A DNA stretch of 64,000 nucleotides from assembly GCA_964570325.1 (NCBI GenBank), contig CAZMXS010000004.1:62001-126000 (forward strand). Direction: 5' to 3'. The notes under the pieces are model-generated. The model was not told the DNA's origin and did not search any database. It worked only from the letters and a program-made list of their open reading frames with translations. The DNA comes from CAZMXS01 sp964570325 (GTDB lineage Bacteria > Verrucomicrobiota > Kiritimatiellia > CAIQIC01 > CAZMXS01). The translations under genes were made by a program, and so were the position numbers. This document shows positions 43,834 to 51,600 of the stretch, in pieces. Each line of letters starts with the position of its first letter. The stretch's first letter is position 1.

Positions 43834-45639
43834 TCAACTCAACTCCCGCAGCGCCTTTTCCAATTGATCAATCTGCCCGTTGAAATCAGTCAGCGCATCC
43901 GCAAAAGCCGCCGGTTCAGCCAAGTCCACGCCCGCGCGCTGAATCAGCGGCAGGGGATCATCCGAGCCGCCGGCACGCAGCAGTTCCAGATAGCGATCGC
44001 GCGCGGCCGGATCACGCTGAATTTGCCGCGCCAACACGCGCGCGGCGCAGAAACTGGTGGCATACTTGTACACATAGAAATCGTAGTAGAAATGCGGAAT
44101 GCGAGCCCATTCGATGGCAATGCGCGCATCGGGTTTGACGGCCGGGCCGTGGTATTCCGAGTTAATGGTGAAATATAGTTCGCTCAAGCCGTCGGCCGTC
44201 AGCGGCGCGCCGGTCGCATCGCGCTCATGGATCAAGTGTTCATACTCGGCGAACATGGTCTGGCGGTAAACCGTGGTTCGGAAGGCGTCGCACAGATGAT
44301 TCAATAAGTAGGCGCGGATGCGCAGGTCATCCGTCGTGCGCAGCAAATGGTCGAGCAACAGGGCCTCGTTCACCGTGGAGGCGATTTCCGCAATGAAGAT
44401 GGGATAGCGCGCGAACCGATGCGGCTGGGCATGATTGGCCAGCCAACTGTGCATGGAGTGTCCCAATTCGTGCGCAAGCGTGAAGACATCGTCCAGCGTG
44501 CCCTGGTAATTCAGCAGCACGAACGGCGCACTGTCGTAGCAACCGCTGGAATACGCGCCGGACCGCTTGCCGCGGTTTTCGTACACGTCAATCCAGCGTT
44601 CGGCAAAGGCGCGGCGCAGCGTGGCCGTGTATTCCGCGCCCAGCGGCGCGCAGGCGGCCAGCACCCACTCAGCGGCCTGGGCAAACGGAACCTTTATGTC
44701 GGCGCCCGGCACAATCGGCACATGCAGATCGTACATATCCAGTTCCGCCAGTCCCAGCCGGCGGCGGCGCAGGTCCAGGTAACGGTGAAATACCGGCAAC
44801 GCCGCGCGCACGGCCGCCGTCAGCCGGTCATAAACCGCCTCGGGCACCTGGTCCGGATGCAGCGCCGCCGCTCGGGCAGAGGGATGGCGGCGGCTGCGGG
44901 CCAGATAGTTGTGCGCCTTGACGGCATGGGCCAGGGTCGCCGCAAGCGTATGCCGGAAGCCGCCGTAGGTGTCATAGAACTGGGTGAAAGCCGTCCGGCG
45001 AATCGCGCGATCCGGATCCAGCAGAAACGTCCGGTAGCGACCTTCGGAAAGTTCGCGGCCAACGCCGGCCGCATCCATCACCGGCGGAAACCGCAAGTCG
45101 GCATTGGTCAGCAGGGAAAACACCTGGTGCGGGGCGTCGAGAATCTCGCCGGCGCGCGCCAGCAGTTCTTCCTCCGGACCGGACAGCATGTGCGGCTTGC
45201 GGCGCGCGATCTTCAGCACGGCAAACCGGTTGGCCCGGAGGATCGGATCATCCGCCCAGCTTGTCAGCTCCGCCTCATTGTGCGCAAGGATTTCCGGCAT
45301 GATCCACGCCAACCGCCCGGCGAGTTCGCTGCCACGCGCGCGAATACGGGCCAGGCGCGCCTGGTTCGGCTGGTTGGCCAGATCCTCGTCGGCCCGCAGA
45401 TGGGCGTAGGTATGGAGCCGCTCGAACGTCCGATCCAGTTCCGTCTCCAGCGCGAACAACCGCGCCAACGCCGCCGCGGAATCCAGCCGGCCGCGCATCC
45501 GCTCCAGCGGCGTCACCCGCTCTTCCAACCGCGCGAACTCGGCCTCCCAGTCCGCTTCGGCCGCGTAGAGGCCGGAGCAATCCCAACAGTCATCGGGTCG
45601 GACTTCGGCGCGGCTGGGAATGCGATCGGCGTCGGCCAC
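43834..45639 (-). CDS. pepF: Oligoendopeptidase F (M3 metallopeptidase)
   Basis: 601 residues, the family length. The zinc motif HELGH is at 390-394 (VFTLAHELGHSMHSW) and the third ligand is Glu418 in FIAEIASTVNEALL. Other family segments are YDLHVPIVPGADIKVPF, GKRSGAYSSGCYDSAPFVLL and FYYDFYVYKYATSF. PepF hydrolyses peptides of roughly 7-17 residues in the cytoplasm. It has no signal peptide. It lies 20 bases upstream of the esterase gene and could provide a use for peptides taken up by the Yej-type importer. Confidence 0.95.
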   Translation of the reverse strand: MADADRIPSRAEVRPDDCWDCSGLYAAEADWEAEFARLEERVTPLERMRGRLDSAAALARLFALETELDRTFERLHTYAHLRADEDLANQPNQARLARIRARGSELAGRLAWIMPEILAHNEAELTSWADDPILRANRFAVLKIARRKPHMLSGPEEELLARAGEILDAPHQVFSLLTNADLRFPPVMDAAGVGRELSEGRYRTFLLDPDRAIRRTAFTQFYDTYGGFRHTLAATLAHAVKAHNYLARSRRHPSARAAALHPDQVPEAVYDRLTAAVRAALPVFHRYLDLRRRRLGLAELDMYDLHVPIVPGADIKVPFAQAAEWVLAACAPLGAEYTATLRRAFAERWIDVYENRGKRSGAYSSGCYDSAPFVLLNYQGTLDDVFTLAHELGHSMHSWLANHAQPHRFARYPIFIAEIASTVNEALLLDHLLRTTDDLRIRAYLLNHLCDAFRTTVYRQTMFAEYEHLIHERDATGAPLTADGLSELYFTINSEYHGPAVKPDARIAIEWARIPHFYYDFYVYKYATSFCAARVLARQIQRDPAARDRYLELLRAGGSDDPLPLIQRAGVDLAEPAAFADALTDFNGQIDQLEKALRELS

Positions 45640-45643
45640 GGGA

Positions 45644-46339
45644 TCAATCCGCGAAACGATATTTCAGGATACACCACAGGGCCCGCACGCCATCCCGCCA
45701 GGTGATCTTCTTGCCCTCGGCGTAATCGCGGCCGTAGTATGAGATCGGCACTTCGTAAACGCGCCAGCGCTTGCGGGCTACCTTGGCGGTGATCTCCACC
45801 TCGAAGCCAAACCGGTCCTCACGGATCCGCAAGCCCTGGAGCACCTCGCGGCGGAAGACCTTGTAACAGACCTCCATGTCCGTGAGATTGAGGTTGGTCA
45901 TCATATTGGAGAGCGTGGTCAGGAACTTGTTGCCGACATAGTGCCAGAAGAACACCACGCGATGCGGCCCGCCGCCGATAAAACGAGACCCGAACACGAC
46001 ATCCGCGCGCCCGTCGAGGATCGGTTTCAACAAGAGCGGGTATTCCCGCGGGTCGTATTCGAGATCGGCGTCCTGGATCAGCACGATATCGCCGGTTGCC
46101 TGCGCAAAGCCGGTCCGCAACGCCGCGCCTTTGCCCTGATTCCGGGCGTGATGCAGCACGATCACTTCCGGCGCCTGCCGCTTGATCTCATCCAGGATGG
46201 CCGCCGTGCCGTCCGTGGAGCAGTCATTGACCACCACGATTTCCTTGGGGAACCCCACATCCACGCGCGCCACGACATCCACCAACTGCCGCACGGTGGC
46301 GGCCTCGTTATATACTGGAATAACCACCGAAAGTTTCAT
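45644..46339 (-). CDS. GT2 glycosyltransferase, dolichyl-phosphate mannose synthase-like
   Basis: 231 residues from ATG 46339 with GGAGG 5 bases upstream. The compact DPMS-type GT2 shows SVVIPVYNEAATVRQLVDVV, IVVVNDCSTDGTA, NQGKGAALRTGFAQATGD, IQDADLEYDP and FGSRFIGGG. It ends with the basic aromatic segment ISYYGRDYAEGKKITW. There is no membrane helix. Such enzymes charge polyprenyl phosphate with a single sugar for periplasmic transferases, for example DUF2142 or other GT-C proteins. The start overlaps the upstream VanZ-like gene stop (ATGA on the minus strand). Confidence 0.92.
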   Translation of the reverse strand: MKLSVVIPVYNEAATVRQLVDVVARVDVGFPKEIVVVNDCSTDGTAAILDEIKRQAPEVIVLHHARNQGKGAALRTGFAQATGDIVLIQDADLEYDPREYPLLLKPILDGRADVVFGSRFIGGGPHRVVFFWHYVGNKFLTTLSNMMTNLNLTDMEVCYKVFRREVLQGLRIREDRFGFEVEITAKVARKRWRVYEVPISYYGRDYAEGKKITWRDGVRALWCILKYRFAD

Positions 46340-47253
46340 TCGCGCCTCCGGGGGACAAGCCGCAGATTGTCCACTATCAGACCATCGCCAACCGCGCCCC
46401 GCTCCAGAAAGATGCCAAAGGACGCGATGCGGTGCAAATCCATATCCCGACCTCCGGCCGTTTTGCCGAATTCCGCCCGCTCCACGCAAACCGTATGCGC
46501 GCCGGGCGCCAGCTCAAAGGCCACTTGGAAGCGTTCGGCATAGGGCGGATTGCCGGGCCGGTCGTCCATGCGCAACCAAATCACGCGCGGGGCCGGCGCA
46601 TCCAGTGCGAGTTCCATGCACAGTTGCTCCATGTCCGCCCAGTCCGGCTGCGCGGGCGCGGTGAATATTCCCGGATAATCCGCCGCCGTCACCCGCATTG
46701 CCAACGCGTACCGTCCCCCCGCCGCATCCCGCGTCACCCGTGTCAACACAACGCCCGCGGCGTCCCAGCGGCTCAATTCCCCCGCGGATTCGAACGTGGC
46801 CAGCAGGGGAAACTGCCGCCGCTCCCGCCACTCGTCGCGCGCCGCCCAGCCAAGCGGCGCCCCCGCGGCGAGCACCGCGGCCAACGCGACCAATCCCCAA
46901 ACCGAACGCCGGCGCGTACGAGTCGCCAGGAAGAGCGCCACGACGCCGGCACTGCCCGCCAACCCGGGCAGCAGATCGCCCCAACCGCGGTCACGGTTGA
47001 CTAAAGGTTGCAGGATCTCAACCACGATCACCAGCGTCGTCGTCGCCGCCGCCGCGCACCCTGCACGCCGGCCGGCCGGCCCGACACGCGGCATAAGCCC
47101 GAGAATGCCGAGGGTCATCAGCGCAAAAAGCGGGAAATGCGCCGCATCCTCCAACGCGCGCGCGAGGCGGCCCGGCCCGACATCCAGCCCCGGAATAAAC
47201 AACAGGAGCAAGGGCACCCCAATGCATAACAAAGATAATAGGCGACGCGCCAT
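46336..47253 (-). CDS. VanZ-like membrane domain fused to a beta-type sugar-binding-like domain
   Basis: 305 residues from ATG 47253, two bases after the upstream stop. Residues 1-150 have about four membrane segments and VanZ-like signs: DAAHFPLFALMTLGIL, then VEILQPLVNRDRGWGDLLPG and a trailing helix. The C-terminal half is soluble with beta-rich sequence: FPLLATFESAGELSRWDAAG, DWADMEQLCMELALD, RVIWLRMDDRPGN and the end SFGIFLERGAVGDGLIVDNL, like CIA30 or galactose-binding modules. Function unknown. Its place between glycosyltransferases suggests a cell-surface glycan role. Confidence 0.7.
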   Translation of the reverse strand: MARRLLSLLCIGVPLLLLFIPGLDVGPGRLARALEDAAHFPLFALMTLGILGLMPRVGPAGRRAGCAAAATTTLVIVVEILQPLVNRDRGWGDLLPGLAGSAGVVALFLATRTRRRSVWGLVALAAVLAAGAPLGWAARDEWRERRQFPLLATFESAGELSRWDAAGVVLTRVTRDAAGGRYALAMRVTAADYPGIFTAPAQPDWADMEQLCMELALDAPAPRVIWLRMDDRPGNPPYAERFQVAFELAPGAHTVCVERAEFGKTAGGRDMDLHRIASFGIFLERGAVGDGLIVDNLRLVPRRRE

Positions 47254-47255
47254 GC

Positions 47256-48407
47256 TCAACTCACGGAAGTCTCGTCCCAACCGCGCCGCCAGGTCACGTC
47301 GAAACGACCGCGCAACGCATCCAACAGCGCGGCCAGCGTGGTCAGATTCAACGCAGTGAACATCAGGGGCACGCCCACCCATGCGCCGCGCAGGCCGGCG
47401 CGCCGGAAGACAAATCCCATGGCGGCCACGGCGTAAAAAGCCAGTTGCGCCGCCGCGCAGGCGGCATAGAACGGATTGGCCGATAACCGGCATGCGCTCA
47501 CGAGCGCGCCCAGCAACAGGAACGGCGAAACCAGCCGCAGCAATTTGTGGGAAACGTACTGAAACCAGATTGGATTGCGCCAGGGCAGCAGCCACGCGGG
47601 AAACAGCCGCACCAGTTGCGCGTTGCCGGCGATGGTCCGGCGCTTGCGGATGGCCTCGCGCGCGGGATCGGCGACCGGTTCATCATAAGCCACCGCCCCC
47701 TCGGCGAACACGCAGCGCCAGCCCCGCACAATCGCCTGCATCGGAATCGCCACGTCGTCAATCAGGGTCGCCGCCGGAATGGGCTGAAACAGAGACCGGC
47801 GCAGCGCATATAACGCGCCGGTAGCGCCCGGCACCGAGGCGAACCGCGCCTCGGCCCGCCGAATGCCTTTTTCATAATTCCAGTAGAAGCCGACCCCCTG
47901 CTCCGTCGCGCCGCCGCCGCCGCGAAACACCAATTCCCCGGATACCACGCCGACGCGTTCGTCGGCCAACACCCCCAGCAATGCGCCGATGGCGTCGGGA
48001 TGCAGTTCCTGGCGCGCATCGGTCAGCACCACGATCGCCGCGCGACAAGTGGGAATAACCTCATTGAGCACTGCCGGCTTCCCCCGTCGGGCGGGAAACT
48101 CCACAACACGCACGCGCGGATCGCCGGTTTCCCGCGCCCGTTGCGCGGTGCCGTCGGTGGAGCCATCGGAAGCCACGACGATTTCCTCAATCCACCGAGC
48201 ATTGCCGTCTGCCAGCAGGGACTTCAATTTTGCCGGCAGGCGCGCCGCCTCATTGTGCGCCACAATGATGACGGCGCATTTCCCCGTTGGCGCGCCCATC
48301 TGCGCCGGCCGCGGGAAAACACACGCCAACAGCCGGATGATCAGCGGATAGCCCGCGTAGATGTAAAACACCCCCGCCGCGCAAATCCAGAACAGCATCC
48401 CGCTCAT
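47256..48407 (-). CDS. Membrane-anchored GT2 glycosyltransferase
   Basis: 383 residues. One N-terminal membrane helix (MLFWICAAGVFYIYAGYPLI) precedes a GT2 catalytic core: CAVIIVAHNEAARLPAKLKS, IVVASDGSTDGTAQ, VVLTDARQELHP and the processive-type RKRRTIAGNAQLV near the TM block. Three or four C-terminal membrane segments follow. This resembles polysaccharide synthases such as IcaA/HasA-like or cellulose-synthase-like enzymes, but the QXXRW motif is replaced by RKRRTIAGN. It is two bases before the VanZ-like gene, so co-transcribed. Confidence 0.87.
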   Translation of the reverse strand: MSGMLFWICAAGVFYIYAGYPLIIRLLACVFPRPAQMGAPTGKCAVIIVAHNEAARLPAKLKSLLADGNARWIEEIVVASDGSTDGTAQRARETGDPRVRVVEFPARRGKPAVLNEVIPTCRAAIVVLTDARQELHPDAIGALLGVLADERVGVVSGELVFRGGGGATEQGVGFYWNYEKGIRRAEARFASVPGATGALYALRRSLFQPIPAATLIDDVAIPMQAIVRGWRCVFAEGAVAYDEPVADPAREAIRKRRTIAGNAQLVRLFPAWLLPWRNPIWFQYVSHKLLRLVSPFLLLGALVSACRLSANPFYAACAAAQLAFYAVAAMGFVFRRAGLRGAWVGVPLMFTALNLTTLAALLDALRGRFDVTWRRGWDETSVS

Positions 48408-48485
48408 CGTCCGTTTCCGATCCCCCAGCTCAAATTCGCAATTTCAGGGTTCCGCTTGGCGTCATCGCCTTTTCACCTTCCACCA

Positions 48486-49214
48486 TCACTCCACCGGAGT
48501 CCGGCGGCCGTGCCACAGAATCTGCAGGCCTTTGACAAAAAGGCGTTTAAGGAATGGCGGCTCGTCAACGAATTTTTCCACCAGCACCCGGTTCAGGTGA
48601 TGCAATTCGTAACGCGCGCTGATACGCAGCCACAACTCATAGTCGTCAAAGTAATAATGGGGATCCCAGCCGCCGACCTCGTCAATCAGATCCCGGCGGT
48701 GGATCACGCAATCGGTATCAATGAAATTGTAGCGCTCGAGTTTTGCGCGCGAATAGCCGTGCATCCAGCGCTGAAACGGATTACCCCAGATTCGCCGGCC
48801 CGTCCGCTTATCCAGGTAAGTGGCGCGACAATAGACCAGGCGGCAGGCGGGATGCTGATCCAGATACGCCATCATCGCCGAGAGATAGTTCGGCCGGTAG
48901 CGGTCATCGTCGTCGAGGTAGGCAATCCAGGGAGCGCGCGCCATTTGCTGGATGGCGTGGTTCTTGGCAATGGCGCCATGGGCGCGCGGCGGTGATTTTT
49001 CCGGCAGGTTGTAAAATCGCAGGCGCGGATCGCCATACGCCGCTACGACGGCGCCCGTGTCGTCCGGCGTGCAATCGCCGACAATGAGCATCTCCCAGTC
49101 GGTGTAGTCCTGGGCCCGCACCGAATCAATCGCGCGGCGCAAGATGGGCGCGCGGTTGTAGGTGCTGGTTACAATACTGACCCGGGGCGCGGCATTCATG
49201 TCGGGTTCCATCAT
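48486..49214 (-). CDS. GT2 glycosyltransferase
   Basis: 242 residues from ATG 49214; ATG 49199 (MNAAPRV) is equally possible. GT2 core: VSIVTSTYNRAPILRRAIDS, MLIVGDCTPDD, then APWIAYLDDDDRYRPNYL with the metal-binding Asp run, and YYFDDYELWLRISARY. The C-terminal end carries no membrane helix. It sits 78 bases upstream of the membrane GT2 gene on the same strand and is divergent from the GT4 gene at 49296. Confidence 0.88.
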   Translation of the reverse strand: MMEPDMNAAPRVSIVTSTYNRAPILRRAIDSVRAQDYTDWEMLIVGDCTPDDTGAVVAAYGDPRLRFYNLPEKSPPRAHGAIAKNHAIQQMARAPWIAYLDDDDRYRPNYLSAMMAYLDQHPACRLVYCRATYLDKRTGRRIWGNPFQRWMHGYSRAKLERYNFIDTDCVIHRRDLIDEVGGWDPHYYFDDYELWLRISARYELHHLNRVLVEKFVDEPPFLKRLFVKGLQILWHGRRTPVE

Positions 49215-49295
49215 AGAGGCTTGAATTGCGCCGCTCAATCATCAATCCTGTCAAGCCAAGGGTAAGCTATTTTGCTTTCCCGATGATATTCCGCA

Positions 49296-50312
49296 ATGAA
49301 CGCCAGCCACATCGAGCCGCGAATCCTGACGAATATGGCGTTCTGGGAAAGCCCGGTCTGGGTCCAGCACACCGTCTCCATCCACGCGCACGGCGCGCGC
49401 CCGGACGAAATTCGGGCGCTTTCCCCATGGAGCGAGGCCATCCGCCTGTTCCGCCGCCGGCGCGACTATGATGTGGTCGTCACCATGGGCGCGCGCGAAT
49501 CGCTCTGCTACGGCCTGCTCTGCGCCGCGGCCGGCCAGCCCTCGCGGCAGATCATGACCGAGGTGTTTCTGGACGCGCCGCGCCCGCGCCATCTCGCCTG
49601 GCGCATGAAAACCGCGCTGTTCCGGCTCGTCGCCCGGCGCGCGCTCGGCATTTTGACCAACAGCTCCGCCGAAGTGGATTTCATCGCCGCGCGCTTCCGC
49701 CTGCCGCGCGAGCGGCTGCGCTATGTGCCGATGCACACCACCATCGCCGAGCCGGCATTTGCCGCAGAATCGGACGGCTCCGTGCTGGCGGCCGGCCGCA
49801 CGCTGCGCGACTACCCGGCCCTCATCCGGGCGGCGGCGCGGATCTCCGCTCCGGTGCATATTATCTGCGGCCATGGCGACCTGGCTGAGCAACCGTTGCC
49901 GGACAACGTGCGCGTGCTGCGCGAGACCCCGCGCGATGTATACCTCGAATTGCTCCGCCGCTGCAGCGTCGTCGCCCTGCCGCTGCAGCCGGCCGAACGC
50001 GCGACCGGCCAGGTGGTGATGCTGGAGGCGATGGCGCTGGGCAAGCCCGTGGTTGCCACCCGCGCGCCCGGCGTGTGCGACCACATTCGCAACGGCGAAA
50101 CGGGGCTGCTGGTTGAACCGGGAGATAGCGACGGGCTGGCCCGCGCCATCAACCGTCTGCTGACGGATCGCGACCTGGCTGCCCAGATCGCGCGCCGGGC
50201 GCTCGCCGACATCCGCGCTCACGCCGCGTTCGACACGCATGCCGCCGCCAAGCTGGCGGCGATCCGGGAATTATGGGAGCAATCGCGGGAATCGCCGCCA
50301 GCCCCGGATTGA
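49296..50312 (+). CDS. GT4 glycosyltransferase
   Basis: 338 residues. GT-B fold protein: YDVVVTMGARESLCYGLLCA, ILTNSSAEVDFIAARF, SVLAAGRTLRDYPALIRAA, VVALPLQPAERATGQVVMLEAMALGK-type donor site ending in the E-containing region, and APGVCDHIRNGETGLLVEPG. The N-terminal acceptor half is short. The long open frame on the opposite strand (49251-50240) is a codon-usage shadow. The gene is convergent with the polysaccharide deacetylase, 24 bases away. Confidence 0.86.
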   Translation: MNASHIEPRILTNMAFWESPVWVQHTVSIHAHGARPDEIRALSPWSEAIRLFRRRRDYDVVVTMGARESLCYGLLCAAAGQPSRQIMTEVFLDAPRPRHLAWRMKTALFRLVARRALGILTNSSAEVDFIAARFRLPRERLRYVPMHTTIAEPAFAAESDGSVLAAGRTLRDYPALIRAAARISAPVHIICGHGDLAEQPLPDNVRVLRETPRDVYLELLRRCSVVALPLQPAERATGQVVMLEAMALGKPVVATRAPGVCDHIRNGETGLLVEPGDSDGLARAINRLLTDRDLAAQIARRALADIRAHAAFDTHAAAKLAAIRELWEQSRESPPAPD

Positions 50313-50336
50313 CCCGCCCCGCCTCCATCCCGCCGT

Positions 50337-51332
50337 CTACGGTGTCGGGGATACCGGCGCTGAATCCTTGTGGCGGCCGGAGACAATATCCGCAATCGTG
50401 TAGAAATTCACGCGCGGCGCGGCGTACTCGATCAATGCGCGGAAATCGGACAGCCGCGTGCCATAGGCAGGACCGATCATGAATGCCGCGCCGGGCGCCG
50501 TGGCCGATACCAAGCCATCGCGATCAACTTCCACCGTTGTGTCCTCCGCCCGCGTCACCACGAACGGCTCAGCGGCCGCCGAGCGCCGGACCATGTCCGG
50601 CACGACCACATATTCCTCGCCCGGCTGCAGCCGCACCGGGACATCCACCGACAAGGTGCGGCCGCTGACCGTGACGACGCGGCCGGTGATGAAATCCGCA
50701 TCCGGCAGGACCCGGTGACCGTAGAGGAAGAGCACCTGGTTCTGACGCTGCGCCAGGTCAATCCATTGATAAAGCAGCGGCAGCGGCGCGTAACGAGTGG
50801 AATCAATCGAAGTGCCGGGCAGGGAACCATCGGGCCGCAGACCGGGAGCCAGCGCGATCGCGTCCGCGCGCCGGTAGCTGTCCACCCGCCCCATCACGGC
50901 CTGGTTCAGTTCCGGTGTGGAGGCATTGAACGGATAGACCAGCGCGCGCACATTCAGGCCGGCATCGCGCAAGTCCGCCAGCGCCGGATCCAGTTCCTGT
51001 TCCAGCCAGTTGGTCAGGCCATGCTGCCGAATGTAGCGCGGCGCGTTAAAATGATTCCAGGTATGCGTGCCGATTTCCCAGCCGTACTGGTCCTGCAACG
51101 CGCGCAGATCGTCCTTTGAAATCCGTCCGTTCAAAATATATTTGTTATTTACGAACCCCGTCGCCTTGCCGCCGACCCGGGCCAGCTCCGGCGCGATGAT
51201 GGTCAGCCAGCTTGTCCAGCCGTCATCGAATTGCAGCGCCAATCCGCCGCGCGGCGCCGCCTGGGCGAAAGCGCCGCCCACGCTCACCACCAATACCCAA
51301 AAAACCAACCATCCGCGCATTGTAAGTTTCAA
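50337..51332 (-). CDS. Secreted polysaccharide deacetylase (CE4 family)
   Basis: 331 residues with a signal peptide (MRGWLVFWVLVVSVGGAFAQ; ATG 51332 or 51320). NodB-type motifs are ALQFDDGWTSWLTI with the Asp-Asp pair and GTHTWNHF with H-x3-H. ALVYPFNASTPELNQAV corresponds to the arginine-containing third motif, and LFLYGHRV to the final His. CE4 enzymes remove N- or O-acetyl groups from chitin-like, peptidoglycan or exopolysaccharide chains in the periplasm. The last 100 residues form an extra beta region. Active-site residues appear complete. Confidence 0.88.
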   Translation of the reverse strand: MKLTMRGWLVFWVLVVSVGGAFAQAAPRGGLALQFDDGWTSWLTIIAPELARVGGKATGFVNNKYILNGRISKDDLRALQDQYGWEIGTHTWNHFNAPRYIRQHGLTNWLEQELDPALADLRDAGLNVRALVYPFNASTPELNQAVMGRVDSYRRADAIALAPGLRPDGSLPGTSIDSTRYAPLPLLYQWIDLAQRQNQVLFLYGHRVLPDADFITGRVVTVSGRTLSVDVPVRLQPGEEYVVVPDMVRRSAAAEPFVVTRAEDTTVEVDRDGLVSATAPGAAFMIGPAYGTRLSDFRALIEYAAPRVNFYTIADIVSGRHKDSAPVSPTP

Positions 51333-51600
51333 ATGGCCACCTCTGGTTTAACCAGAATGTACCATCCGTCCGACAATTTGCCAGCGCCGGGCAGGAGTTG
51401 GATCGGTGTCCGGCGGCTCGGGCGCGCCCGCCACAGGCGAATCCTGCCGCGCGGTTGGAATGAACGCGCGCATCCGCGCGCCAAAATATGTCGGGCATGC
51501 CTGTCCCGACGCAGGTCCGCCCGGAACGGCTGACTTAACGGGATTCTCCGCGCCGCAGCCGGCATTTGAAATCCCGGGCGTGATCTGCGATAGTACGCGT

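Noticed and set aside
44347..45705. 452-codon plus-strand frame opposite pepF
   Set aside because: pepF has an intact HELGH site and full family length; the opposite frame is an Arg/Gln-rich shadow.
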